Both the position numbers and the translations under genes were made by a program. A stretch of DNA of 34,699 nucleotides from an uncultured Collinsella sp. (lineage in GTDB: Bacteria > Actinomycetota > Coriobacteriia > Coriobacteriales > Coriobacteriaceae), in the NCBI GenBank assembly GCA_902494585.1, contig CABUUD010000010.1:1-34699 (forward strand), in the 5' to 3' direction. Of this stretch, positions 15,977 to 24,026 are shown one piece after another (the stretch's first letter is position 1; each line of letters begins with the position of its first letter). Under the pieces are notes generated by a model. It saw only the letters and a program-made list of their open reading frames with translations. It did not search any database and was not told the DNA's origin.

Positions 15977-17164
15977 CTAACAAAGCAAAAGCAATCGTTT
16001 GTAGACATCGAGGCCTTTAAGCAAGATTTCCTCGTCAAAGAGCATGGTATCAGTGTGAAGGGCACTCTTCGCATAAGCTGGGCAGCCGTCTGCGTCGATC
16101 GGGTTTTCTTGCGCCTCCGGCACGCCCGTGCCCAGCAGGAAGAACACGCCCGGCAGATGGCGCTGATAGAAGGCGAAGTCCTCGGCAATCAGCAAAGGCT
16201 CATCTACGAGCTGTAGCTCGGGCAAGGCGGGCGCGACATTGACAAACAACTCGGGGTCGTTGTCGACCGGCGGATAGCCCTCGGCAAAGTCAAGATCGTA
16301 CGTGCAGCCCGTTGCAGCGCATGCCTCATCAAGCACGCGGCGCACGCACTCACGCGCACGGTCGAACATGTCGTCCGTAAACACACGCAGACTGCCGGCA
16401 ACATGGGCCTCCCCCGCCACCGCATTGCAAACCGTACCGGCCTGCAGCAGACCAAACTTGCCGATACAGGGCTCGTCGGTGCCCAGCTCGTCCATCAGCT
16501 CGCGCTCGGCAACCAAAAACTTTGCTGCCGCCAGTGCCGCATCGTGCGACTCCTCAACCGGCACACCATAGGTCTTAGCAATATGGATGCTCGTACCGTG
16601 GATATGGATATGCGTCTCGCTCGAACGCGCCAGCAGCGGACCGGAACAACTCGCCAACGTGCCGGCAGGCAGATCGGGCCACACATGGAAGCCAAAAATT
16701 CGGTCGACCCCGTAGCGCTCGAACACGCCGCTCTCGCACACCGTCTTGGCGCCACCGGTCGTTTCCTCGGCCGGCTGGAACACAAAGAGCACGTTGCGCT
16801 TGATGGCACCCGGCTGCTCGCGAATCGTACGGTCGACATACGTCGCGGCGGCAAGTGCCATGGCCATATGTCCATCGTGTCCGCAAGCGTGCATCTTTCC
16901 GGGATGCGTCGAGGCAAAGACCGCACCCGTCGCCTCCGCGATGGGCAGGGCGTCCATGTCGGCGCGAATCGCCGTGGCATGCGTGGCACTAACGCCAGCG
17001 TCGAAGAAAGCGCAGACGCAGCTGGGGCACGGATGGGTCACTTCGCAGGTGAGTGGTGCCAACACGCCCTCGATATAGGCTATTGTTTGAGGAAGATCGA
17101 AATCGAGCTCCGGAATGCGATGCAGGTCGCGACGATAGCGACGAAGTTCTTGGAGCTCGGTCAT
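15977..17164 (-). CDS. M20D amidohydrolase, candidate N-acetyl-LL-diaminopimelate deacetylase
   Basis: A 395-residue metal-dependent amidohydrolase of the M20D group (hippurate, IAA-amino-acid and N-acetyl-DAP hydrolases). Metal-site pieces: the Cys-His in MHACGHDGHMA, the Glu pair in FQPAEETTGGAK, the His in FGFHVWPDLPAG, and the C-terminal LLIAEDFAFYQRHLPG. ATG 17164 is preferred, with AAAGGA 6 nt upstream; longer in-frame starts run into the divergent promoter region. It faces the lysine operon, which uses the acetyl branch (dapH), and that branch needs exactly this deacetylase; hence the proposed role. Another N-acyl amino acid is the alternative. No signal peptide. Confidence 0.8.
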   Translation of the reverse strand: MTELQELRRYRRDLHRIPELDFDLPQTIAYIEGVLAPLTCEVTHPCPSCVCAFFDAGVSATHATAIRADMDALPIAEATGAVFASTHPGKMHACGHDGHMAMALAAATYVDRTIREQPGAIKRNVLFVFQPAEETTGGAKTVCESGVFERYGVDRIFGFHVWPDLPAGTLASCSGPLLARSSETHIHIHGTSIHIAKTYGVPVEESHDAALAAAKFLVAERELMDELGTDEPCIGKFGLLQAGTVCNAVAGEAHVAGSLRVFTDDMFDRARECVRRVLDEACAATGCTYDLDFAEGYPPVDNDPELFVNVAPALPELQLVDEPLLIAEDFAFYQRHLPGVFFLLGTGVPEAQENPIDADGCPAYAKSALHTDTMLFDEEILLKGLDVYKRLLLLC

Positions 17165-17195
17165 AAAGGATCCTTTCATGGGGCATTTCCATTCA

Positions 17196-17220
17196 CACAA
17201 TATTGTGATGCAAAATTGTG
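17196..17220. promoter_or_regulatory. Palindrome CACAATATTGTG and a half-site
   Basis: A perfect 12-bp palindrome CACAATATTGTG (17196-17207) is followed 7 nt later by a second ATTGTG (17215-17220). It lies 32 nt upstream of the amidohydrolase start and may be an operator for that gene. The regulator is unknown. Confidence 0.4.
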
Positions 17221-17315
17221 ACGCCCTTGTTTCTAGCATATCCCTGCATTTTTTAAACGTTATATACGAATACTCTTGTTTGGTAAAGTGCAACGTGGTA
17301 GGGTCGTTACCACTT

Positions 17316-17543
17316 GATAGAGGCGCGGGCACGAAGAACCGCGGGCGAGCCGGCAGGCTTTGACCCCGTGGGGAGGCGAAACCCGCCGAACTGGGCTTTT
17401 CGGGCACGAACAACCTGGTGGGCCTACGGGAAACACCCGCAGGACTGTCTGCAGCAATGCGGGAGCGCTATCCGGACATTGGGTCCACGCTATGCGGATT
17501 CGATGCGCAGATGGCGCCGTCTGGATAGCGAGGTTTACGGGAC
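17316..17543 (+). ncRNA. Lysine riboswitch (L-box) with expression platform
   Basis: The aptamer spans about 17316-17472. P1 is formed by GATAG (17316-17320) and CTATC (17468-17472). Core elements known from L-boxes are present: AGAGGCGC directly after the P1 5' strand, GGCGAAACCCGCCGAACTGGG (in two parts, about 17376-17396), CTGGTGGGC, and GGACTGTC...GGGAGCGCTATC before P1 closes. No T-run follows, so control is probably at translation. CGCTATCC (17466-17473, including the P1 3' strand) can pair perfectly with GGATAGCG (17523-17530) next to the GAGG ribosome site. A competing CGCTAT (17488-17493) can pair with ATAGCG and, beyond a mismatch, CC with GG of that site. Aptamer is strong; switching model is inference. 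Confidence 0.9.
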
Positions 17544-19853
17544 ATGGCATTGACCCCCAACGAGGCATATGCGGCCAAGCAGCCGTTTGTGGACAAGGAG
17601 ACGCTCGAGCATATCGTCGAGCAGTTCCCCACGCCGTTTCATCTATATGACGAGGCGGGCATCCGCCGCAACATGCAAGAGGTGCGCGATGCCTTTGCAT
17701 GGAACCCAGGCTTTAAGGAATACTTTGCCGTCAAGGCAAATCCCAACCCGGCGCTCATCTCCATTCTCAACGAATACGGCTGCGGCTGCGATTGCTCGAG
17801 CTATACCGAGCTCATGATCGCCCGCTCGCTGGGCATCACGGGACACGACATCATGTTCTCGTCCAACGACACGCCGGCAGCGGACTTTGAGCTCGCCGAC
17901 AAATTGGGCGCCATCGTCAACTTTGACGACATCAGCCACATCGAGTTCTTTGAGCGCGTCGCGGGCCCCATCCCCAAGACGGTCAGCTGCCGCTTTAATC
18001 CGGGCGGCCTGTTCCAGCTCTCCAACGGCATCATGGATAACCCCGGCGACTCCAAATACGGCATGACCACCGAGCAGCTCTTTGAGGCTTTCCACATGCT
18101 CAAGGCCAAGGGCGCCGAGAATTTTGGCATCCATGCCTTCCTTGCCAGCAACACCGTCACCAACGACTACTACCCCAAGCTCGCGCGCATCCTCTTTGAG
18201 CTTGCCGTGCGCCTGGAGTGCGAGACCGGTGCACATGTCGCCTTCATCAATCTGTCCGGCGGCGTCGGCATCCCCTATCTGCCCGAGCAGCAGGCCAACG
18301 ACATTCACGCCATCGGCGAGGGAGTGCACGCGGCCTACGACGAGATCTTGGTTCCCGCCGGCATGGACGATGTGGCGATCTGCACCGAGATGGGTCGCTT
18401 TATGATGGGCCCCTACGGATGCCTGGTCACCAAGGCCATCCACGAAAAGCAGATCTACAAGGACTATATCGGCGTGGACGCAAGCGCCGTCGACCTCATT
18501 CGTCCCGCTATGTATGGTGCCTACCACCACATTACGGTAATGGGTCAGCCGGGTGGCCCTAACAAGACCGCAACACCGGTCACGAACACGTATGACATCA
18601 CGGGCAACTTGTGCGAGAACAACGACAAGTTCGCCATCGACCGCGAGCTACCGCAGATCGACATGGGCGATGTGCTCGTGATCCACGATACCGGCGCGCA
18701 TGGCTACTCCATGGGCTACAACTACAACGGACGGCTGCGCTCCGCCGAGGTCCTGCTGCGTCCCGATGGCTCAGCCGACCTCATCCGCCGCGCCGAGCGC
18801 CCGGGCGATTATTTTGCCACGCTCGACGTGCTGCCGAGCGGCCGAGAGCTGCTGGCCAAGTCGCGCGCCGAAAGTGCCCGCCGTCGCGCCCAAGACGAGC
18901 GCCTGGCAGTCGCAGCTCAATGGAACAAACGCATCCAGATCGCGGACGCGAAGGAGAAGAACATGGACATCCGCAATCTCGAGGGCTCAATCGTCGCCCT
19001 TGTTACGCCGTTTAAAAAGGACGGCAGCGTCGACTTTGACGCACTCGAGCGCCTTATCGATTTCCACCTGCAAAACGGCACCGACGCCATCCTCACCCTG
19101 GGCACCACCGGCGAGAGCGCCACGATGACCGACGACGAGGACAACTCCGTTGTCGCCGCAGTGGTCAAGCAAGTTGCAGGACGCATCCCCGTCATCGCCG
19201 GCTCGGGCTCCAACTCCACGCAGACCATGCTCACCAAGTCGCTCACCTACCAGGGCCTGGGCGCCGACGGTCTGCTGCTCATTACCCCCTACTACAACAA
19301 GTCCAACGAAGAGGGCATCTACCAGCACTTTAAGACCGTCGCCGATGCCGTGGACATCCCCTGCATCCTGTACAACATCCCCGGCCGTTGCGGCTGCGGC
19401 ATCAGCGAGCGCAACGTAGAGCGCCTGGCCGCACATCCCAACATCATGGGTATTAAGGAAGCCTCGGGCAACGTCGCCTACGCGGCCAAGATCGCCCACC
19501 TGCTGTCCGACGACTTCCGCATGTACTCGGGCGAGGACGCCCTCACCGTGCCGCTCATGAGCCTGGGCGCTTCGGGCACCATCAGCGTGTGGGCCGACGT
19601 TCAGCCGCAGCTCGTGCACGACATGTGCCGCGCCTATCTGGACGGTGACGTGGCACGTGCCCGCGATATCCAGATTGCCGGTCAGCCGCTCATCAACGCC
19701 CTCTTTAGTGAGGTCAACCCCATCCCCGTTAAGGAAGCGCTCGCCCAAACGGGTATGATCGAGGCAAACTACCGCATGCCGCTGTGCCCCATGGCAGACG
19801 ACACGCGCGCTGCACTTACCGATGCTCTGAAGGGAGCTGGTCTGCTTGATTAA
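17544..19853 (+). CDS. lysA-dapA: Diaminopimelate decarboxylase fused in frame to dihydrodipicolinate synthase
   Basis: One open frame of 769 codons. Residues 1 to about 440 are LysA, which decarboxylates meso-DAP to L-lysine using PLP: Schiff-base lysine in EYFAVKANPNPAL (residue 64), the substrate-site NLCENNDKF, and GAHGYSMGYNYNGRLR. A charged linker of about 30 residues (rich in Arg, Ala, Lys) follows. Residues 474-769 are a full DapA. There is no stop between them, yet dapA keeps its own AAGGAG and ATG. LysA and DapA are normally separate proteins, so this is either a genuine bifunctional product or a recent loss of the lysA stop codon, with dapA also made from its own start. ATG 17544 has only a weak GAGG about 10 nt upstream, in line with riboswitch control. 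Confidence 0.85.
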   Translation: MALTPNEAYAAKQPFVDKETLEHIVEQFPTPFHLYDEAGIRRNMQEVRDAFAWNPGFKEYFAVKANPNPALISILNEYGCGCDCSSYTELMIARSLGITGHDIMFSSNDTPAADFELADKLGAIVNFDDISHIEFFERVAGPIPKTVSCRFNPGGLFQLSNGIMDNPGDSKYGMTTEQLFEAFHMLKAKGAENFGIHAFLASNTVTNDYYPKLARILFELAVRLECETGAHVAFINLSGGVGIPYLPEQQANDIHAIGEGVHAAYDEILVPAGMDDVAICTEMGRFMMGPYGCLVTKAIHEKQIYKDYIGVDASAVDLIRPAMYGAYHHITVMGQPGGPNKTATPVTNTYDITGNLCENNDKFAIDRELPQIDMGDVLVIHDTGAHGYSMGYNYNGRLRSAEVLLRPDGSADLIRRAERPGDYFATLDVLPSGRELLAKSRAESARRRAQDERLAVAAQWNKRIQIADAKEKNMDIRNLEGSIVALVTPFKKDGSVDFDALERLIDFHLQNGTDAILTLGTTGESATMTDDEDNSVVAAVVKQVAGRIPVIAGSGSNSTQTMLTKSLTYQGLGADGLLLITPYYNKSNEEGIYQHFKTVADAVDIPCILYNIPGRCGCGISERNVERLAAHPNIMGIKEASGNVAYAAKIAHLLSDDFRMYSGEDALTVPLMSLGASGTISVWADVQPQLVHDMCRAYLDGDVARARDIQIAGQPLINALFSEVNPIPVKEALAQTGMIEANYRMPLCPMADDTRAALTDALKGAGLLD
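18963..19853 (+). CDS. dapA: 4-hydroxy-tetrahydrodipicolinate synthase (internal start of the fused frame)
   Basis: A complete 296-residue DapA encoded by the 3' part of the fused frame. It condenses pyruvate with aspartate semialdehyde, the first committed step to lysine. Seen: GTTGESATM near residue 48, the catalytic Tyr in ILYNIPGR (137), and the Schiff-base Lys in MGIKEASGN (165). AAGGAG (18951-18956) lies 6 nt before ATG 18963, one of the best ribosome sites in the window, so independent translation is likely. The stop overlaps dapB by 8 bp. Listed separately because both the fused and the free form may exist. Confidence 0.88.
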   Translation: MDIRNLEGSIVALVTPFKKDGSVDFDALERLIDFHLQNGTDAILTLGTTGESATMTDDEDNSVVAAVVKQVAGRIPVIAGSGSNSTQTMLTKSLTYQGLGADGLLLITPYYNKSNEEGIYQHFKTVADAVDIPCILYNIPGRCGCGISERNVERLAAHPNIMGIKEASGNVAYAAKIAHLLSDDFRMYSGEDALTVPLMSLGASGTISVWADVQPQLVHDMCRAYLDGDVARARDIQIAGQPLINALFSEVNPIPVKEALAQTGMIEANYRMPLCPMADDTRAALTDALKGAGLLD

Positions 19854-20586
19854 GACCGTCATTATGGGAACGGGCCGCATGGGCTCGCTCATCCGAACCA
19901 CCGCCGAGGGCGTTGTCGACGCCGCCGGTCAGCCCGTTTTTGATATCGTCGCCCAGATTGGCTTCGATTTGAGCGAGCTCGAGAACGCACCGGCCGCCGA
20001 TGTAATCATCGACTTCTCGAACGTCGTTACCTTCGATGCCGTCGTCGCCTATGTCGAGCGCACGGGTGCCGCGTTGGTCTCGGGCACCACGGGCTACACC
20101 CCCGAGCAGATGGACCGCCTACGCGAGCTGGGCCAGAATGCCCGCGTTATGCACTCGGGCAATTACTCCATCGGTATTGCAGCCCTGCGTCATCTGGTAG
20201 CGCAGGCCACACACGAGCTGCCCGGCTTTGACTGCGAGATCGTCGAGACGCACCACAACCAAAAGGTCGATGCCCCCAGCGGCACAGCCAAGTTGCTGCT
20301 CGATGCCGTCGTCGAAGCTGAGCCCGAGGCAGGCTACCACCCCGTCTATGGCCGCGAGGGCATGTGCGGCGTGCGTGACCCCAAGGAGATCGGTATGCAC
20401 TCGCTGCGCGGCGGCACCGTCGCCGGCGTGCACGAGGTGAGTTTCTTTGGCCAGGACGAGGAGGTCACGCTCACCCACCGCGCCACGAGCCGTCAGATCT
20501 TTGTCAACGGCGCCTTGGCGGCCGCGCAGAAGCTCGTCACCCGCGAACCCGGCTTCTATACGTTCGACCAGGTCATGTTTGCCTAA
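19846..20586 (+). CDS. dapB: 4-hydroxy-tetrahydrodipicolinate reductase
   Basis: A 246-residue NAD(P)H-dependent reductase of the lysine pathway. The Rossmann motif is VIMGTGRMGSL; the catalytic and substrate region is the classic ETHHNQKVDAPSGTA; SGTTGYTPEQ and NYSIGI also match. The TTG at 19846 is preferred: GGGAG lies about 10 nt upstream and it gives the standard N-terminus, while the ATG at 19864 would cut into the nucleotide-binding strand. The overlap with the dapA stop implies coupled translation. Confidence 0.95.
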   Translation: MIKTVIMGTGRMGSLIRTTAEGVVDAAGQPVFDIVAQIGFDLSELENAPAADVIIDFSNVVTFDAVVAYVERTGAALVSGTTGYTPEQMDRLRELGQNARVMHSGNYSIGIAALRHLVAQATHELPGFDCEIVETHHNQKVDAPSGTAKLLLDAVVEAEPEAGYHPVYGREGMCGVRDPKEIGMHSLRGGTVAGVHEVSFFGQDEEVTLTHRATSRQIFVNGALAAAQKLVTREPGFYTFDQVMFA

Positions 20587-20625
20587 CCAGGTATCAACCG
20601 AATCCACCCAAAGGAGAGATAGCAA

Positions 20626-21345
20626 ATGAGCAACGCAGCCGAGATGGATGCACAGGAGATTATCAACTACATCGCCACCGCGCCTAAAAAGACGCCCGTC
20701 AAGCTGTATGTGCGCGAGAAGCCCGGCATGAAGGTCCAGTGGGGTGATGCGCACGTCTACGGCGGCCGTCGTGGCAAGACCGTCTTTGGTGACTGGGATG
20801 AGCTCAAGGCAATCCTCGACGCCAACGCCGACTCCATCGACTACTACGACGTAGAGAACGACTGCCGCAACTCCGCCGTGCCCATGCTCGACCTCAAGGG
20901 TATCAACGCCCGCATCGAGCCGGGCGCGATCATCCGCGACCGTGTCGAGATTGGCGATCGCGCCGTCATCATGATGGGCGCCATCATCAACATCGGCTCC
21001 GTCATTGGCGAAGGCTCCATGATCGACATGGGCGCTGTGCTGGGCGGCCGCGCCACCGTGGGCAAGAACTGCCACATCGGCGCCGGCACCGTGCTGGCAG
21101 GCGTCGTGGAGCCCGCCAGTGCCACGCCCGTCATCATCGAGGACGACGTTATGATCGGCGCCAATGCCGTGGTCCTGGAGGGCGTGCACGTAGGCAAGGG
21201 CGCTGTCGTTGCCGCCGGCGCCGTGTGCGTCGAGGACGTCCCCGCCGGTGCCGTCGTGGCCGGTGTCCCCGCCCGCGTCATCAAGATGCGCGACGAGAAG
21301 ACCGACAGCAAGACCGGCCTGGAAGAGGGTCTGCGCCAGCTCTAG
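20626..21345 (+). CDS. dapH: Tetrahydrodipicolinate N-acetyltransferase
   Basis: A 239-residue acetyl-CoA-dependent enzyme of the acetylase branch of lysine synthesis. An alpha-helical N-terminal domain (EIINYIATAPKKTPVKLYV) is followed by left-handed beta-helix hexapeptide repeats (GINARIEPGAIIRD, GDRAVIMMGAIINIGS, GEGSMIDMGAVLGGRATVG) and a C-terminal helix. The length and the VYGG..KTVFGDW region fit DapH and are unlike the succinylating DapD of proteobacteria. AAGGAGAG lies about 7 nt before ATG 20626. It is the last gene of the riboswitch operon and tells that N-acetylated intermediates are used. Confidence 0.93.
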   Translation: MSNAAEMDAQEIINYIATAPKKTPVKLYVREKPGMKVQWGDAHVYGGRRGKTVFGDWDELKAILDANADSIDYYDVENDCRNSAVPMLDLKGINARIEPGAIIRDRVEIGDRAVIMMGAIINIGSVIGEGSMIDMGAVLGGRATVGKNCHIGAGTVLAGVVEPASATPVIIEDDVMIGANAVVLEGVHVGKGAVVAAGAVCVEDVPAGAVVAGVPARVIKMRDEKTDSKTGLEEGLRQL

Positions 21346-21346
21346 G

Positions 21347-21536
21347 GTTACGCGGTTTTACCAAACCGCGTAACTAGTCGACGCTGCACCTTTGGTTCCG
21401 TCGTTCTAACGAACGACGGACCGGTCGACGCTGCAAACGCCCCTAAGCGAGCAATCTGACGTTCAATCGTCGGTCGCGTACCGAAGTACGCTTCCCCCCT
21501 CTTTCACGTCACCTTGCTCGCTTAGGGGCGTTTTCG
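21347..21536 (+). repeat. Array of three perfect hairpins with a 12-bp direct repeat
   Basis: No gene. Hairpin 1: GTTACGCGGTTT / AAACCGCGTAAC (21347-21374), loop of 4. Hairpin 2: TCCGTCGTTC / GAACGACGGA (21397-21420), loop TAAC. Hairpin 3: a perfect 20-bp stem (21435-21454 with 21514-21533) whose 59-nt loop holds two nested stems, TGACGT/ACGTCA and GCGTAC-CGAA-GTACGC; it ends in TTTT. The repeat GTCGACGCTGCA occurs exactly at 21377-21388 and 21424-21435, between the hairpins. The last hairpin may end the lysine operon. The regular layout suggests a structured RNA or a dispersed repeat. Confidence 0.75.
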
Positions 21537-21576
21537 CTGACTTATGCTCAACCTGAACGTAATTCAGCCCCAAGCA

Positions 21577-21613
21577 AAAAGGCCGAAGCTCCATTGGGGC
21601 TTCGGCCTTTGCT
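21577..21613 (-). terminator. Terminator of the nucleoid-associated protein gene
   Basis: GGCCGAAGC and GCTTCGGCC (within 21581-21607) form the stem with a short loop; on the minus strand it is followed by TTTTTGC. A T-rich tail (TTTGCTTT) on the plus side suggests it also works for the other direction. Confidence 0.85.
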
Positions 21614-21635
21614 TTGTCTGCAGTTCAAACGCAGT

Positions 21636-22640
21636 TTATCGATTCTCAATTGACCCGATGTTTTTGAGCTCGATAGAGATGAGGCCGTTGGGCTCGTTGA
21701 CAAACTCGATGTACTCGGAGTTCGAACCCATCTCGGCCGGAAAGCTGATCTCGATACCCGTGTCGGTACGGATCTTGTGATTGCGCACGGCCGCGCGCTC
21801 GACCTGCTTGCGCTCCACGGGCACGCGCTCGGGCATCTTCTCCTCGGTCAGCGCCGCACGCACGCTCTCCTTGATAACCGGCTCGTCCTCAAAGACCTCA
21901 TCGACGATATCCCAAGGCGGCAGCTCCTCATCATCCTCGACCTTCTCGGCAACGGCGGCTTTGACCTTGGCGAGCGCTACGGCCGTGTTGGCGCCGTGCT
22001 CTTCAGCGACCTCCTCGACCACGCGCGTCACCGTGTCGATGACCTCCTTACCCGAAACACCCGTGTCACATTGCAGCAGGCCGTCGGGAATGAGCATGCG
22101 ATCCTCGCCGGCAATCTTGCGCTTCTTATCCACATAGCCGATCTCCATGGTGCTTGCACGCACGATTGCATAGCTCGGCACCTTTTGCGAAGGGTTCGGC
22201 AGAATGGCGTAGTGGCGCGCGATGTCGTTACGCACCTCGCCCTCTTCGCGACCCACCTCGTGCATGAATGCCTGCTTAGAGCCCAGCAGCATCACGGCAA
22301 ACCAGCGGGCATCCTCATCATCGTCAAAGTCCGCCACAAGCACGTCAGTGGACTCGGCTTTCTCGGCTTTGGTGAGCTCAGAAGAGATAAACTCCGCAAT
22401 CTGCTGCGACAGGTCCACGAACTCACGCTCGCCAAAGAAATAGCCCTTGAGTTCGCCGCCAAACGCAGAGTTCTCGGCAAACGTGGCACGTTTATTGTCG
22501 GCCGAGGTTCGTGCGCGGCGCAGATGCGTGGTCACGAAGTTGCGCACGGTACGGCTTTCGATATCGAGCTCGCGCTGGCTCATAACGTTGACGGCAGAGT
22601 CAAAGTCCAGGATATGCAGAATCGCGTGATTGATTTTCAT
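21636..22640 (-). CDS. Nucleoid-associated protein (NdpA/YejK family)
   Basis: A 334-residue protein of the 37-kDa nucleoid-associated family, thought to bind DNA or the nucleoid; its precise job is unsettled even in model species. The opening KINHAILHILDFDS, the segment GEREFVDLSQQIAEFI, and the C-terminal NHKIRTDTGIEISFPAE match the family. The ATG at 22640 is preferred because ACGGA stands about 9 nt before it; ATG 22649 directly abuts that signal. It is a single gene with its own terminator. Confidence 0.85.
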   Translation of the reverse strand: MKINHAILHILDFDSAVNVMSQRELDIESRTVRNFVTTHLRRARTSADNKRATFAENSAFGGELKGYFFGEREFVDLSQQIAEFISSELTKAEKAESTDVLVADFDDDEDARWFAVMLLGSKQAFMHEVGREEGEVRNDIARHYAILPNPSQKVPSYAIVRASTMEIGYVDKKRKIAGEDRMLIPDGLLQCDTGVSGKEVIDTVTRVVEEVAEEHGANTAVALAKVKAAVAEKVEDDEELPPWDIVDEVFEDEPVIKESVRAALTEEKMPERVPVERKQVERAAVRNHKIRTDTGIEISFPAEMGSNSEYIEFVNEPNGLISIELKNIGSIENR

Positions 22641-22725
22641 ATACGGCATTCCGTTCTAGATCGATTTCGGCACGAACCAGTATAGCGGTCGAGCCCGCTC
22701 CAGGCGTATCGAAGATTGGCGCATC

Positions 22726-22748
22726 GGGGACAGGTTGCTCTGCACCAA
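22726..22748 (+). repeat. 23-bp dispersed repeat, copy 1
   Basis: It begins GGGGACAGGTT and ends TGCACCAA. It matches 19 of 23 positions of the copy at 23939-23961. The two lie in the same orientation on either side of the DUF2974 gene. The core GGGACAGGTT also occurs on the minus strand at 1650-1659. Confidence 0.6.
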
Positions 22749-22751
22749 TGG

Positions 22752-23912
22752 TTAGCGCAGGAACTCGGACTGCCACACCTCGAGCTGTTCTGCCAGGCTC
22801 TTACCGCTAGAAGGCACGCTGAACTCGGGACGTTTGGGCAGCAGCGCACACTTAAGAATTGCCACGATGGTCTGCGAGACAAAGCGTCGCGTATCCTTGT
22901 CAAAGCCTTGCGCAGCCTGGAGCATCACGGGCAGGCTCTCGCGCAGATTTCCTGCGATATCCGCAAACCGCTCAGCACCCGTAGCCTCAAACACGGAGAA
23001 CAACGCATCTACAAAACGCTCGCGTTCGCTAGGCGACACTGCAAGCAGCATCTCGCGAATGGAGCCATCAACGTATCGAGCACCGGCGGACAGGCGCTCA
23101 CAGTACACGAAGTCGCGACCATCAACCACCCAGCTAAAGGGATTGTGCTGCAGCAGGCTGAACTCGGTGCTCTCAACGATGGCATAGTCCTCCTGTGTCT
23201 CGAACATCATGCCAAAGATCGACGACCGAGGTAGTGTCTTATCGATTCGACCGGAAAGATCGACAAAGGCGTTGCCGTTCAGAAACTCCTCGACGAAACC
23301 CGGACCATCATGGGAATACGCCCGTTCGATTCGCGCGCGGGTGACATCGGAGCACATCGCCGCACCGTACACCGCAAGGTTTCCACCCTTGGAATGACCT
23401 CCGCACAAAAGCGGCCCGTCAATCGCATCCGCCGCCTCGTCCACATAACGCGCCGCGGATTCCTGGGCCGGCACAGGACACCGGAACGCCATGTTAAAGT
23501 CCTCTTTCCAGCCCACAATCGTGCTGTCGGTCCCCCGGAAGGAAAGATAGCTAAACCCCGCCGGAAACCGGAACGCCATGGCTGCAAACTGCTCTGTCGC
23601 CACCACATCGCTCACGGCACGATAGCCGCAAACGTGCACGCCACGGTAGCGAGGGTTTGCTGCCACGGCCTCCAACAAGGCACGGCTTCCCTCTGGATTC
23701 CACAAGTCGTCAATCATGTCCCGGTAGCACTCGGCACGCAGCAGCTCGCGTACGTCTAGGCCCTGCCAGTTCGTCAGCTCCGCCATATCACCCGGCAAAC
23801 GCAAATAGGACAACCACGCAAAGACGAGGCTATCCACCGCGCAGAACGGCCTCTCCTCAAACGGATCAAACGCCGTCTGGGCATAGGTCAAAAAATTAGG
23901 CGAATCCGACAT
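22752..23912 (-). CDS. DUF2974 (Mbeg1-like) alpha/beta-hydrolase-like protein
   Basis: A 386-residue protein with lipase-like features: the oxyanion-side motif SYLSFRGTDSTIVGWKED and the nucleophile elbow LLCGGHSKGGNLAVY, whose Ser lies in the G-x-S-x-G form. A possible Asp and His follow (SHDGPGF and the LLQHNPFSW segment). The family is common in gut Firmicutes and Coriobacteria and mostly has no assigned substrate. ATG 23912 has GGGAGG close upstream (spacing about 4). No signal peptide. It is flanked by 23-bp direct repeats at 22726 and 23939. Confidence 0.8.
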   Translation of the reverse strand: MSDSPNFLTYAQTAFDPFEERPFCAVDSLVFAWLSYLRLPGDMAELTNWQGLDVRELLRAECYRDMIDDLWNPEGSRALLEAVAANPRYRGVHVCGYRAVSDVVATEQFAAMAFRFPAGFSYLSFRGTDSTIVGWKEDFNMAFRCPVPAQESAARYVDEAADAIDGPLLCGGHSKGGNLAVYGAAMCSDVTRARIERAYSHDGPGFVEEFLNGNAFVDLSGRIDKTLPRSSIFGMMFETQEDYAIVESTEFSLLQHNPFSWVVDGRDFVYCERLSAGARYVDGSIREMLLAVSPSERERFVDALFSVFEATGAERFADIAGNLRESLPVMLQAAQGFDKDTRRFVSQTIVAILKCALLPKRPEFSVPSSGKSLAEQLEVWQSEFLR

Positions 23913-23929
23913 GGCCCTCCCATCAACTA

Positions 23930-23961
23930 TGGTGCATTGGGGTCAGGTTACCTTGCACCAA
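23930..23961 (+). repeat. 23-bp dispersed repeat, copy 2, within a TGGTGCA/TGCACCA dyad
   Basis: The copy spans 23939-23961. It overlaps an inverted repeat TGGTGCA (23930-23936) and TGCACCA (23954-23960), so it could fold as a REP-like hairpin. Copy 1 at 22726 keeps only the right arm. Confidence 0.6.
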
Positions 23962-23996
23962 AAAGGCGCCTGGGCCGTGTGGACCCGGACGCCTTC
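23960..23996 (-). terminator. Terminator of ldh
   Basis: On the minus strand AAGGCG (plus 23990-23995) pairs with CGCCTT (23963-23968), with partly paired GC-rich sequence inside, then TTTTT. It lies 30 nt after the ldh stop. Confidence 0.75.
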
Positions 23997-24026
23997 ATTG
24001 TAACTTTTTGCTCTAGCAAGCTTGAT

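Noticed and set aside
17643..21189. Several long minus-strand frames opposite lysA, dapA, dapB and dapH
   Set aside because: Antisense to well-supported genes, no ribosome sites, biased composition.
21377..21435. Possible CRISPR array from the repeated GTCGACGCTGCA
   Set aside because: Only two copies of 12 bp, the interval is a hairpin rather than a spacer, and there are no cas genes.
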